DNA of 64,000 bases from positions 1,093,503 to 1,157,502 of the forward strand of contig NW_006763132.1 of NCBI RefSeq assembly GCF_000264905.1, written 5' to 3'. Shown here in pieces: positions 36,260-48,175 of the stretch. Below the pieces are notes generated by a model, which worked only from the letters and a program-made list of their open reading frames with translations, had not been told where the DNA came from and searched no databases. Each line of letters begins with the position of its first letter. Position 1 is the stretch's first letter. The position numbers and the translations under genes were made by a program. The stretch is from Stereum hirsutum FP-91666 SS1 (Eukaryota > Basidiomycota > Agaricomycetes > Russulales > Stereaceae).

Positions 36260-39200
36260 TCATCGTTCCATGTCTTCATCCACACCGTCATCCATGTCCT
36301 GATCCTCGTCTTCTTCATACTCACTGTACTCTCGACCCTCACGCCGATTCCTCCGCACATCAGCGTCAGTATCCCCTCCAAAATCTTTGAGCCACTTCAC
36401 TGGCTCGACCTCCATTCCTTTTATCGTCTGTACCGTCCACAATCCATTCTCATCCCTCACATACTCGTATCCAGGTCTCAAAGGTGGAGGCACCCACTTC
36501 CCTTTCTTCCTCTGCCGCCTCTCATTCACTTCCGCCGACTGCCTTCCTGCTTCCTCATCTTCATCCTCTTCGGCTCTCCGCTTTCCCTGGCTCTTTTCAC
36601 TGGTGCGTGTTGCCTCAAGAGATGAACCGCTCGTGCCCAGTATTGCACGCCCGAGGTAGAGTGAAGACTCTGGTCTGAGTCCGATAGGCTGGAAGCTCGG
36701 TTGTCCGAACGCTGTACGCCCAAACCTCGAGCTTGAATGGGCAGCCGTACCAAATCGTGGCGGTGGGACCAGGCTCATAGACGGTGATTCGTACGCGCTG
36801 ATACCGCCGGGAGGAGGTGAAATGGACATTGTACGCATAGGTGGAAGGGGTCTGTCGAGTGACTGGTGAAGCTCGTCTCGGCGGGCGGGTCGCGCCAGAT
36901 CTGAATGCTGGTGGCTATTAAAGTGCGTGGGGCGGGTCTTGGGGGACGTGCGAGCTGGTAGAGGATCAGGGAGGATGATGGGTGATCGAGAAGACTGGCT
37001 CTGCGAGTTTGAGCTGAGGTACGGACGAGGGGGGGTGTAGCTACGATTCTGGATAGAGGCGGGATACGGGGGGTTGCGGGCCCCAACCTGGGCAGACGTC
37101 CGTGAGTCTTGATAGCTGTTTCCCGCGTGATATCGACGCTGCTCAGGGCTCGCGAGTTGGACAGATCTATGATCCCCGTAGTATATAGGGGGAACACCAG
37201 GCACATGGCCCCCCGAGTATTGAGGCATGGTCATGCCCGCGGTTTGCGGTGGGGGGCTCCACTGAGAATACTCGCCGTCATCAGGATTGCTATCATAGTC
37301 GTCTGTGAATTGCCGGGTTGGCGCACTCGGAGGGTGCAACTGGCCTTGGCCATGTCCGCTGAGAAGTTGATCGTCTTCTTGTGGTTCCTGGGAAGAGCTC
37401 TGGCTTGATACAGCAGCAGCTTTCTTCGCAGCAGCTTCACGTTGTTGTTTTGTCGGAGCGCGGTTTCGCTTGCGAACACGCTTGTTACCTTCGCCTTGGC
37501 TCAGGTCAAGAGTCCAATAGCAACCTTTACCAGGCTCAGTGATCGGTCTCGTAACTTTTCGGAAACAGCTTCGAAGGGAGAGGGAATGTCGGATCGAATT
37601 CTGTCATTGAATAAATCAGTCGTATTGTCAGAGTGGTAAGGGGCATGCGGACGGAAAGGTGTACCAACCTTCCAGGCGTCGTTCTCCTTATACCACTCAA
37701 ACCTATCCTGCAACGCCTGGTAAATCTCCTGCAGCGTAAGTCTCTTCTTCGGACTGCTGAAGATCGCGAGCTTGACCAATGTAGGCAACGCATAATCAGG
37801 TCTCTCTCCGGGTGGTGGGTCGACGAGACACTCCAAACCGATATCCTCCGTCGGTCCGACATTCAACAGCGCACGAATATGCTCTTCTGACATCTCCTCA
37901 GCCTCAACGCTATCTTGGCGATCGTTTGTGCTGGTCGATTTAGCCTGGGCTCTGCTCTTCGCTCCTGCCGTTGAGGAGGCAACAGCTCTTTTTGCTTTGA
38001 GTTGGGCTTTCCGTACTGAGCGCGGTGATGGAGGTGGAGAAGGTGGAGTAGGAGGTCTGGGTGGCGATACTGGACGCAGCTTGAAACTGGTTTCTACCGG
38101 TTCCGTCTCGTCATCAGTAAGCGGCAGGATTCCCTGCTCCTGCAGACGTTCGCGTTCCTCTAACCAACGTATTTCGTTCATGCCCTGAGGAGGACCTGAG
38201 CCGCCATAGATACGAATGAGCTCTTTCACGCGCTCTTGCGAGCGTTGTGGTCTTCCTGTGGGTGAAGGCATCCGTGGAGGGGAAGGAGGAGGGACAGGCG
38301 AAGGAGGACCATCGGTGGAAGGAGGCCGAGAAGGGGAAGAATCCGCCAATTGATCTTGTTCATTGGAAAAGTTTGAGGACGTAAATGTCTCAGATTGTTC
38401 GATGTTGAACGTGCTTGGGTTCAATGCGCCAGGAGTGGCGTATATCCATCTTCGGCCCTCGCCCCGGTGGTAAGGTCGCGTAGGCTCTTGTGGCGTCAAA
38501 GGTGAGTGAGCTTGTTCTGGTTCTGGTTGAAAAGTATTCTTGAAGTTCGCAGATTGACCCCCAGATTTCGGCTTGGGTTTGCGTTGAGGTTTAGATTTCT
38601 GGGCGGTGTCATGTTCTGCGGATCGATAGTGATGTGTCTGAGGGCGATAATAGGATTTCGGAGCAGGCTTGATTGGAGGCGATTTCTTATCGAATGAGAC
38701 ATGGTCCAGTCCAATGCGCCTTCGGTTCGTATCGTAAGCGGGATAATGGTTCGGGGCGACAGAGTAAGGGTGATTGAGGGTACTGGGGGCGAGTGGCTCA
38801 GGGAGTGGCGCGGGTGAGAGCGGTCTTGTTCGAGGCCGCGGTTGGGGTGAGGGCGGCAGGGACGGATTGTTAGTTCGCGGTGATCTGGAAGGGGTCATAT
38901 GTGGCGATGTGGCACCAAAAGAGTGTCGGGCCGTTGAAGTAGGTAATGTATAGCGTGCAGTCGCTCGCACCCGTGTTGTAGACATGGAAGATGACGGTTG
39001 TGACCGGGACTCGCCCCTATGAGGGCGCGACTCAGGAGAATGAGCGAATGAAGATGTTGAATGATCGTGTCTGTGGGGTCTGTGATAGATAGCTTTGTCC
39101 CTTTCTACGGTCTCATCCTCGCTTTGTTCAGAATCGGAGTTTATGGACGGAGAGCCCCGGCCGAGGTGGCGCGGCATTTCTTGTCGCGGTGGGAACTTGC

Positions 39201-39644
39201 ATCAAGAGCGAGGGTTGCAAAGGGTTGTAAATAAAGGTTAGGCTCGAACAAACATGAATAAACCTTTCGAGAGCTTACTTGGGTTGGCGACAAAGTGTAC
39301 GATGGCCTCGCGATGGGAGAAGCGGCAGGCGCGCTTGGGCCAGGAAGCGGTGCTCGAGCAGCGGGGGAAGAAAGATAGGTTCCTGCTCCATCCTCGCTGG
39401 AGCTCTCATCCTCCTGATGCACCGACGCTGCGCGCAATATGAAGCGTGTAGAAGGCTGCTGGGGGCTTGGGAGCCATGAAGTGTTGCTGCCTGGGGAATC
39501 GTCCGACTCATCAGAGTCTTGATAACGAGCGTGACATATAGGATTGAAATGGAAAATAGCAGCGTTTTCCTGCGCGCTGCACCCGCTGATATCGTTCACG
39601 GGGAATTGCAGATAGCATAGTGCAGGGAGGGTGAGAAAGCGCAT
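36260..39644 (-). CDS. Forkhead (winged-helix) transcription factor
   Basis: Predicted nuclear DNA-binding regulator of about 1,077 residues. Exons 39279-39644, 37669-39195 and 36260-37600 join in phase. The forkhead domain spans roughly residues 588-672: [16 protein letters not shown], then [24 protein letters not shown] at the end of exon 2, and [16 protein letters not shown] opening exon 3. The recognition helix (NSIRHSLS) is intact, and wing 2 reads [15 protein letters not shown] followed by a basic tail ([16 protein letters not shown]). The domain is therefore split by an intron (37601-37668) right at the recognition helix. Both sides are long disordered Ser/Pro regions, and the C-terminus is very acidic ([16 protein letters not shown]). 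The first ~50 residues may be wrong: a small intron could give an internal start near 39617. Confidence 0.9.
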
Positions 39645-40724
39645 AGAACAAAGGCGTTAACGCTCAGAAATGATGGTTTAGGTATACGTCACTTGGGACA
39701 TACATGGACCCACAGCTGTCAACTGCAATCGCCGGCTACTCGGATGGTGGGAATGCCGGCCACAACTTGCACAAACCCAACAAGGACAAAAAACACACAC
39801 ACCTCGATGTTCGACTTCGAGCATCTTTCTTTCTTTGAGTTATCTTCTAATGACGACTCGTCACTCTCTGGGCTAGGCAACTCTTCTCTTGCAAATTGAT
39901 GACAGCAGCTTGATGAAGCTTCGCCGGTTGTCAGAGTCAACTTGCTCCGGACTGCGAAGAGAGGGACTCGAGGGCTCACAGTCAGAAGTAGATAACGCGG
40001 CACCCGGCCAACATATGACTTGCTCCCTCGATAGCATACTTCATGCGTAACGCGGCAAGGCCGCCAAAGCGTGCCAACAACTCGGAGTGCGCACCTCGGG
40101 CTTTTGCTGGCCTTTGCCGAGCCTACCTCTGCCTACCTCCTCGTTGCTGATACAGTAGCCGTGCAGGGAGTTGAATCACACAAACGGGAGGCCAGTAGTA
40201 GCTACATAGGCATGTCAAATGGGTTGGCTCGCAGAGTAGGACTGCCACTGCCTGCCACAGCAAGGTGCCCCAAGCCATTCGGAGACGACAAAATGACGCA
40301 GAATTATGTTGTGGCGCATCCGAGTCCTATAGATGCTCCCGGCCATTGACTCGGAATTACTTTGTTAGCCCTTTCAGTCTCATCCTCCGGGCTCTCTTTC
40401 CTTATCATCTATCACAGAGTTCGCTCCTCAAGCATTCACAGTTTGGGTTTGAGTACTACCTACGCTTGGCCTACGCTGGGAAGAAGTAGATCGGTAGTAT
40501 GTATCCGCTGCTCAACCGCTCGAGAAGTTGTATGTCCTCGGGTCTCGATTGAAATAGCGCACCTTCAACGCTTGGATTGAATAGGACGATAAAATCGCTT
40601 CGCCATTGCGGACAGTGCACATTGTCATTTACTTCTAGTCAACCAATGGGCTCACTTTCTGAGAGCGGATGCTTGCCGTCGAATCTGGCCCTTGTCTTCA
40701 GCTGGGTAATCCAATGAATCTGCT
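39645..40724. other. Intergenic, no gene recognised
   Basis: About 1.1 kb between two divergently oriented genes (forkhead on minus, oxalate decarboxylase on plus). Upstream regions of both are expected here; CCAAT occurs at 40711-40715. No coding feature. Confidence 0.45.
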
Positions 40725-40730
40725 TATAAG
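40725..40730 (+). promoter_or_regulatory. TATA-like box of the oxalate decarboxylase locus
   Basis: TATAAG lies 82 bp before the first ATG of the oxalate decarboxylase locus, with CCAAT 14 bp further upstream. Position and pairing suit a core promoter. This is a sequence match only. Confidence 0.45.
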
Positions 40731-40811
40731 AAGCTAGCATACGGACTCTCACTCCTTCACCCCCTTCAAACCACATCACTATCCTCGCTCCCTTGATCCG
40801 CCACCGCTACG

Positions 40812-43190
40812 ATGTTGACGCTCTCACGCCAGCTCGTCTGCTTGGTCGTTCTCGCCACAGGGGCTTGCTCTGCGCCGAGTGGCAGCTCAACCTCCTCGTT
40901 AACATCTTCCCCACCGGAGACTTCGAGCGCTTCCACCTCCGTGTCGAGAGAAACTCGTACAGTCTCTCCCGCGTCTACCGCAAGCAATGCTCCAGCCTAT
41001 ACACTAGATGCAGACGTAACACCTATGCCCACGAGGGGCACGTAGGGTGCGAACATCCTGGGACCGATGAACGTATGTTGTTGCACCTCCATCTCTACAC
41101 ATCTCATACTAAGGCTGACTGGCTGCTGCAGATCCCACTCGCGCAGCAGAATCCCGACGTCATCGCGCCTCCGACGACTGATCATGGCGTTGTGTATGGC
41201 CTACTTTTTCTGCCGCTATTGGTGCGATCGTTGATGCTCTGAGTGCTTCCTACACAGACCAAACGCCAAGTGGCCCTTCGCGCTCAGCCATCAGCGCTTG
41301 CAAAGCGGTGGCTGGGCTCGTCAGCAGAGTAGTAAGCCACTGCATTTCGTCACTGAATACTCAATCCTCATGATGTTTCCCGCAGTACACGAGATGCCTG
41401 TCGCGACCCGTAAGTGACGTGTATTCACCTGTGTTGGGATTTTGTTGACCTTACAGCCCGCTCTTTAGAGATGGATATGCGGTTGAAGGCTGGGGCTATT
41501 CGGTACGTGTGTTGTATATGTGTTCGGTATAGGGGCTGATACTGACGATATGTTGACCGTTCGAACAGGGAACTGCATTGGCATCAGAACGCCGACGCAC
41601 CTCCTACCATGTCGTCGCAATGGATCTCCGCTAACGACTGATCACATCTTCCGCAGTGGGCATACGTTCTCAAGGTTAGTCACTGCCGCTCCATGCCTCA
41701 AGACTTCATACGCTGACAGACTCGGCAAAGGGATCGACTCAAATCAGTTCAATGGACGAAAACGGGAGAAACTATCTGGCCACAGTGGTCTGTCTCCCCT
41801 CTATTGCTTGCGCCTCTGTCTCACATTCGACTCTAAGTATGTTCCTGTGTAGGGACCGGGTGATCTTTGGTACTTCCCGCCTGGAATTCCTCATTCCCTG
41901 AAAGCCACTGCAGAGTCGGACGAGGGTAGCGAGTTCCTCCTTGTCTTCGGCAACGGCTCTTTTAGGTTAGTCATGACTTGGAACATATTTCAATGTTTAC
42001 TCATATTGATCATCTTTTGCGTCCCGGACACACAGCATGGGTTCGACCTTCTTGCTCACAGATTGGCTGTCCCGTGTGCCCAAAGGAGTTATCGCGAAGA
42101 ACTTTCAGCTCCCGCAATCGACATTCGACACGATACCCAGTCAGGAGCTCTATATTTTCCCTGGAGGTACATCCGTTTTAACTACTCTTTCTCTCACTTT
42201 TCTCATGACCGACTCGTGTAACTTCTGTGATATTAGATGCCCCAGATCCCAATGCGTCTGCATCTCCAGATCCTCAAGGAGAGGTTCCCCAGGCCTTTTC
42301 CTACCCATTGTCTCAAGTTGCACCTCAGAACCTGAACGGCGGACCTGTTAAGATCGTAGACTCAACGAGATTTCCGATATCGAAGACGATCGCCGTCGTG
42401 GAATTCACAATCGAACCTGGTGCCATGAGAAAGTTGCATGTAAATGATCCCGCTGTTTCGACGTCTTTCTGGGGAATCCTTTGACATAATGTACTACGTA
42501 GTGGCATCCCACGCAGGATGAGTGGTCATTCTTCCTGTGTGTTTTCTTATATTGTCACGTCTTTCACCTCATGACAGTGAGGGAAATGCTCGGATGACCG
42601 TCTTCGCTGCCGAAAGCAATGCGCGTACTTTCGACTACCAGGTTCGTTTGCCCAAATATATTTATCCTGGATATTTTATGAATGTCGTCTGCTTACAGGC
42701 TGGTGACATCGGCTATGTGCCGGCTGCGCTGGGTATGTATATTGGTTGTTCCCGCCTTCAGCCCGACTAACTGCAAATTCATTGGTAGGACATTACGTCG
42801 AGAGTAAGCTATCAGTTTCTCTACCACCGTGTCGGTGCCCATTAATATACTATTCTTTCGAAACAGATATCGGCAACGATACGCTTCATTTTCTTGAGAT
42901 ACTCAAAACCGGTATGTATGCTTAGCCCTTAAGGCGGATGCATCTGAGTTCTGACCATCACTGACATCCCTAGACAAGTCCGCTGATATCTCTCTTCAAG
43001 AGGTCCGTTCTTGCATTCACATGTCATCATACCGAGTACTTGCTGACCGCCTTGTCTATCTATTCGACTTCGCAGTGGCTGGCCAATAAGTACGCCACCT
43101 GCACTCGTCAAGGCTCATCTCGGGCTTCCGGAAGAGGTGATTGCTGGACTGGTCAAGACGAAGCAATATGTAGTGGGCTCTTCGGCTTGA
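40812..43190 (+). pseudogene. Oxalate decarboxylase (bicupin), probably inactivated
   Basis: Clear two-cupin oxalate decarboxylase, a secreted enzyme that converts oxalate to formate and CO2. Signal peptide MLTLSRQLVCLVVLATGACS. About 16 exons follow with conserved blocks: [134 protein letters not shown], and a tail matching LVKAHLGLPEEVIAGLVKT. Lesions: an in-frame TAG at 41043-41045 (RGT*GANILGP) where relatives have a sense codon, and one extra base near 43087-43090 that shifts the last ~35 codons. The cupin-1 motif ends AD before an apparent GC splice donor, so the usual metal-ligand Glu would be Asp. Sequencing error is the main alternative. Confidence 0.8.
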
Positions 43191-43548
43191 ATATAGGGCG
43201 GTTATCTGCTACGAGTGTATCTAGTCGACGCCTTTATGTGCAGAAGAGTGTGGCATTGTGTTGGAATGCGGACAGTCATTGTTGAGCTGAGGAACGGAGG
43301 ATCGTGGCATTGTCACTGTTGGTGTCAAACCGGAATCCATGGCTTGTCTAGGCGAGTGAAAATGTGCACAGATTACTGGCAAGGTCAATAACGCGATAGT
43401 CAGTGACTTCGCTGAGGGGAGGGCCTGCTCGCCACAGCATGGCAGCGGTCTGTGGCACAAAAGGTTCGTCATCACGTGACACACGCGTCGCGTCGAGACC
43501 TCGTAGACGCGGTTTTCGTTCGTTCGCAACTCTCAACTTCTGCCCATC
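43191..43548. other. Intergenic, no feature
   Basis: Short spacer holding the promoter of the RNase H2 gene. No TATA box is evident, as is common for housekeeping genes. Confidence 0.4.
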
Positions 43549-44816
43549 ATGTCTGACGAAGATTGTGCCCCAAACGCTGTGCCATCGTCGCCATCTACTT
43601 CCTCATCACTTACCGAGTCCTACACTTATCACTCACCGACACCAACTGCGTCAGGCCCTTACATCCTGGGCGTGGACGAGGCTGGTCGCGGTCCAGTTCT
43701 TGGCCCCCTTGTGTATGGAATCGCGTACTGTCCAGCGTCATATCAGGAGGAGCTGGAAGGACTTGGGTTTGCTGGTATACTGACTGTTTATATGTTATAT
43801 GCTGCTTTTGTATAATTGAACTAACTTGTGTGCCCAAGACTCTAAGACACTGACCGCTACAACGCGTTCGGCCCTGCTCAAATCCTTGAGCGACGACCCA
43901 AGTAACCTCGGGTGGTCTGTGAGAGTTGTCAGGTGCGTTCTGTTGTCTCACTCTGTCTGTTATCATTTCATTGATCCCGAGATGAAGTCCACAAGCTATT
44001 TCGAGTGGCATGCTTCGTCGCCCTCCAACGAACCTGAATAGACAATCCGAGGACGCGACTGTCCTGCTCATACGTGAAGTCCTGCAGCGTGGCCTTGAAC
44101 TATCCGAGGTAATGCACTTTCAGTGTTGTGCATCTCGCCAAGCTGATCGTTGTTGATTGAAATCGATAGGTTTACGTCGACGCCCTTGGTCCTACTAAAA
44201 CCTACGAAGCCTACTTATCCTCCCAATTCCCCGGTATCAACTTCACTGTTACTGCGAAAGCAGACTCCAAGTTCAAAATTGTCGGAGCAGCCAGTGTGGC
44301 GGCTAAAGTAACGAGAGATGCATGGATCGAGGGGTGGATTTATGAGGAGGACTCCCCTTCATCTGACAAACAATACGAATTACAGTCGACTTCCGAAGCT
44401 AAGAGGAGGTGGGCGAGCGAGTTTGGAAGCGGGTATCCGTCTGGTAACACTACTTTCTTCTCGTTCTTTCGCTGTGCTCCCGCTGATTTAGGCTTTCGTA
44501 GATCCAAAGACAAAGGAGTGGATCAAATTGTCACTAGATCGTACATTCGGATTCCCCTCCTTCGTCCGCTTCTCATGGACGACAGCCAAGGTTGCCCTCG
44601 AGAAGGAGGCACACGACGTTCAATGGTGTGTCATTTCCATTCACTACTGCCGTTGTGAATGATACTCATGTTCAGCTCGGTCATTCTACGCGTTCTTGCA
44701 GGATTGATGATGGGCAGGCATCGCTTGTGAAAGCGTTCGAGAGTGCATCGGGTAGAGACAAAGAGCGTTGTGCTGTTACTCGAGACCTGTTTCTGAGCAG
44801 CGTCGGAACGCTATGA
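43549..44816 (+). CDS. Ribonuclease H2 catalytic subunit (RNase HII family)
   Basis: Nuclear endonuclease subunit that removes ribonucleotides and RNA:DNA hybrids during replication and repair; works with subunits B and C in eukaryotes. Six exons: 43549-43774, 43839-43932, 43988-44108, 44171-44443, 44502-44625, 44702-44816, all in phase. Active-site blocks are complete: [17 protein letters not shown] (Asp43-Glu44), [16 protein letters not shown], and [21 protein letters not shown] (read across without a gap; last Asp is catalytic). Conserved [16 protein letters not shown] and [12 protein letters not shown] follow. About 317 residues, normal for fungal RNase H2A. No lesions, in contrast to the two neighbouring enzyme loci. 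Confidence 0.95.
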
Positions 44817-45537
44817 TCAGCATTTTGTGCCTTCTCATCTTGGTTTCTTTGCTCATCTGTCGTTCAATATATACGATTGTGAGTAACTACTTGGTACACT
44901 GCATTGACCGAAGGTAGCTGATCTAGTTCATACATCCTGCCGTAGACCCGTGTAGGAATGCTTCCTTGTGCTTCCTTCTTCTGTCTGTGGAGGTACTTTG
45001 TGTGATATATGATGCTCCAGAGCTATTTGTCTAATCCACTCTCTTCCGCTCGTCAGCCTCCCGAACATCACGGAATATCATGGCATGACAGGAAAGCGCT
45101 GGGAAGTATAGTATGGTTCGGCCTCGACAACGCGTCATCCTGCGTTCTCTTCGTTATCCATCAGCAGCACCCATCCACTGTGTGCTCCGTGGACGATGCA
45201 CGCCACTTAGTCTCTTCTGCATTCTGCTTTCCCTTCGTCTTGAAGAACACCGTGGCGGCTCCAAGCTCTTCCGAACGCTTTGCGCTCTCCAGACCGGCTC
45301 GACTGCTTGGTAATCCCCTTCTGATCTATTTAGTTATGCACAGGTTTAAATTGATGTCGGTACTGCTATGTATACTGCAGTCGGTCACAGGGCTCGTCGC
45401 GCGCTTGCTGAAGTACTTATAAACAGGACGGTCGTCCTTTGATATCGATAAGTGCGACAATCCTCGTCGTCGTCTCTCTATTCTCCCGGTATCCTTCTAG
45501 CAATAAATCTACACCTACTCGATATGTCTCCAGCTAC
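44817..45537. other. Intergenic, no gene supported
   Basis: About 0.7 kb. An open frame of 137 codons at 45009-45422 has no family resemblance or start context and is probably chance. A pyrimidine-rich stretch precedes the aldo-keto reductase start. Confidence 0.45.
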
Positions 45538-46837
45538 ATGCCGCAACGCAGGATCGGAAACACGACCGTGCCAGCCATAGACTTCGGTGCTATGAGCTTA
45601 GGGGGAAATATTTACCACTCACCAGAAGGGACACAGTCCGACGAAGAATATCTCAAGGTACTTTGTGTTCCTGCCGTTGTGTGTTTTGAGGGAGTGTGGC
45701 GCTGATTCTGCCATTGTTTCATAGGTGCTAGATGCTGTCTATGAGCGTGGATGTACTCATGTAGATACAGCGAACGCGTATAATGACTCTGAAGTGCTCA
45801 TTGGCAAGTGGTGAGCCGCTTTTGGTCTTCCCAATGTCCCTCATGGAGATCTGGCACAAATGTCCATCCTTATCATTGTGGCGGTAGATACAGGCTCAAA
45901 AAGACGGGCGAACGCTCCGAGATCTTCCTCGCCACAAAGTTTGGCTTCTTCTCTCCGAATGACAAGGCCGCAGACCTTGCCTGGGTCACGGAGAATCTCG
46001 ACACCTCTCTCAGCAGGTTGTGTGTGGAGAGTGTGGATCTGTGGTACCTCCACCGGTAAGGCTTGATGGCTTTGTGTCAGGTATAGATGACGAATGCAAT
46101 AGCTGACTTGCGTTGTGTGTGCTTGTGGGTAAGTGCGAATCCCGATTGAGGTCAGCAGAAACTTCGCTTTGATAAAGGCGGCAAAATCTGATGTGTGAAT
46201 CAATGCGTGTAGAAAGTCATCGCCTGCATGGCCGAACTCGTGAAGTACGCACCCATTCATCTTCGTATTTATCTCAAGAATCTCTAACGGACCACTCTTC
46301 TGTCCGACAGAACTGGCAAGACCAAATACATCGGCCTTTCCGAAGTCTCCGCCCAGACCCTCCGCCGAGCGCACGCCGTTCATCCCATCGCAGCACTCCA
46401 AGTCGAATTCTCTCCCTTCACACTAGATGTCATGGACGAGAAGATCGCTCTTCTGATGACCGCACGCGAGCTTGGCGTCACGGTCATTGCGTACTCGCCT
46501 CTCGGAAGGGGTCTGCTCACAGGACAATACGTGCGTTTCGTGTATTTACACGCTTAGGTTCATTCATTATCTCAGGGGTTATTGACCTCATGTAACGTGT
46601 GTGCGTAAACACAGAAAGGACCAGAGGGCTTCGCAGAGAATGATTTCAGGCGGATTCGGCGGAGAACTGGCCGAACATTATGAAGCTCCCGGAGGGGTGG
46701 CGTTAGCATGGTTGCTTGCCCAGGGAGATGATATCAGTCCTATTCCTGGAACGAACAAGGTCAGGTATCTGGATGTGACGTTGACGAAGACGGAAGTGGA
46801 GGAGATCACGAAGATTGCTTGGGGTCGGATGATGTGA
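45538..46837 (+). pseudogene. Aldo-keto reductase, probably inactivated
   Basis: NAD(P)H-dependent oxidoreductase of the aldo-keto reductase superfamily (YakC/AKR13-like). Exons 45538-45657, 45725-45810 and 45894-46055 are intact and carry the tetrad: Asp and Tyr in HVDTANAYNDSE, Lys in IFLATKFGFF, His in LWYLHR. The next small exon reads ANPD then a stop; dropping one C of CCC near 46141 would give ANPIE and restore phase to KVIACMAELVK. The exon with [20 protein letters not shown] through [14 protein letters not shown] is intact. After [13 protein letters not shown] the frame shifts twice: [11 protein letters not shown] lies in a second frame and [20 protein letters not shown] in a third, consistent with two internal deletions of a few dozen codons. 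The stop is at 46835-46837. Confidence 0.75.
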
Positions 46838-48045
46838 CTACTGCTGGTGGCCTGGGGTCATTCGACTGCTGTGGTTGACTGCATTGTGGCGTATGCTGAC
46901 TATGGATACAGGTATCCTTCCTCGATGATGCACTTGTTGTTCGCAGATACCCCAGCACTGTGAACGGGGATCTGTACTCCAACTGATCGGGCGATACGTC
47001 TCATGCCCCAGAACCTAGTAAACGATGTAAGCACCTGATCACTCGCCCAATTGGAACACGGAGTACCTCACACTTCAGTGAAGCAGGCGTACTGACATCG
47101 GCTTGGTGGTTGCAGGCCATTCTGCGCCACACCACTCGAGTGTCTGGGGTGGCGTCGAGATCCTTGAATTGCGGAGATAACCGGAATCGCCTGAGCAAGC
47201 TCCCTGAAGCTTCCCCTTCAACTGGTCGTGTACAGAACTTCTCACCATCGTATTTATATCTCTCTGACCTCGCTTGGTGTTCGTTCGTGTTTAGATCCTG
47301 ACTCGGCCTCTCTGAATCGACATCATCCAGCTAATTCAGAGCGTCCGGGAAACGGAAAGCGAGCTGTTCACGCTGGTATTTATGGGCTTAGGCTACGTCT
47401 CATAATGCGACTCAGTGCGTACTGATTCTCAATGCAACCAATCGAACCCCGGTGACTTCTTCGAGCTATTTGTTTGCTTCTGGCTCTGGTCTGGGCATTC
47501 GTGAACCCAGTTTGGTGATGCTCTTACCGGATCCACTGAATGATGTGTTTCATTCAGTGCTCCTCCGGTCTGGTGTCAGTGCTTCAATTTGCCTTCTTCG
47601 TGATTTGTGATATACTTGGATGGATTTTATAGTATGCCGGCTTGGTCAATAGAGACGGGAATACCGCTCGTTTCGCGATTCCGGTGCTTGTTGACGTCGC
47701 TCGTCTTCCTCGAGCGTGTTTTGGGATGACCCTTTTGGTGCGATACCCTTCGAATCGCCCCAGCTGTGCAGCTGTCAATGTCACTTCGTTAGACGCCCTT
47801 CAACTTTGAAGCTTTTCTATATCTCTGTGATGAAATAGTATGCTCGTGAAATGGGATTCACTTCGCCTGTTCGGCTCCTCATAGACTTTCTGATGTCATC
47901 CACTCAATAGAGATGCATGATTCTCGCCACTCTTCCCATCATCTATGAATGCGGCGCCGATATACTTACACTTCCCGACTCATTATGGAAGCTTATTAGT
48001 ATCACTCGACGGATCGCGCTAGAAGGCGTCCCAATACGAGGAGAG

Positions 48046-48052
48046 TATATAA
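48046..48052 (+). promoter_or_regulatory. TATA box of the small secreted-protein gene
   Basis: TATATAA lies 124 bp before the ATG at 48176 and is followed by a C/T-rich leader. The homologous position in the second copy (about 49838-49850) reads GTCCGAGTCACACC and has no TATA box. Confidence 0.7.
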
Positions 48053-48175
48053 GGGTCTTCGCCCCGTCTCTCGAAGCTCGCTAGGTTCCTGCCTACCTAC
48101 TCTCCTTCGTTTCTCAAACTCTTTCCAACCAACACCCAAGTCACTCACTCAGTCAACCAAACCCTCGTTTCGAGA

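Noticed and set aside
41041..41120. Removing the oxalate decarboxylase stop codon with an intron starting at GTAGGG (41042)
   Set aside because: That donor leaves two bases and joins the next exon out of frame, and it would delete the conserved GANILGP block.
45009..45422. 137-codon plus-strand open frame
   Set aside because: No start context, family resemblance or splice partners; composition is like the surrounding intergenic DNA.
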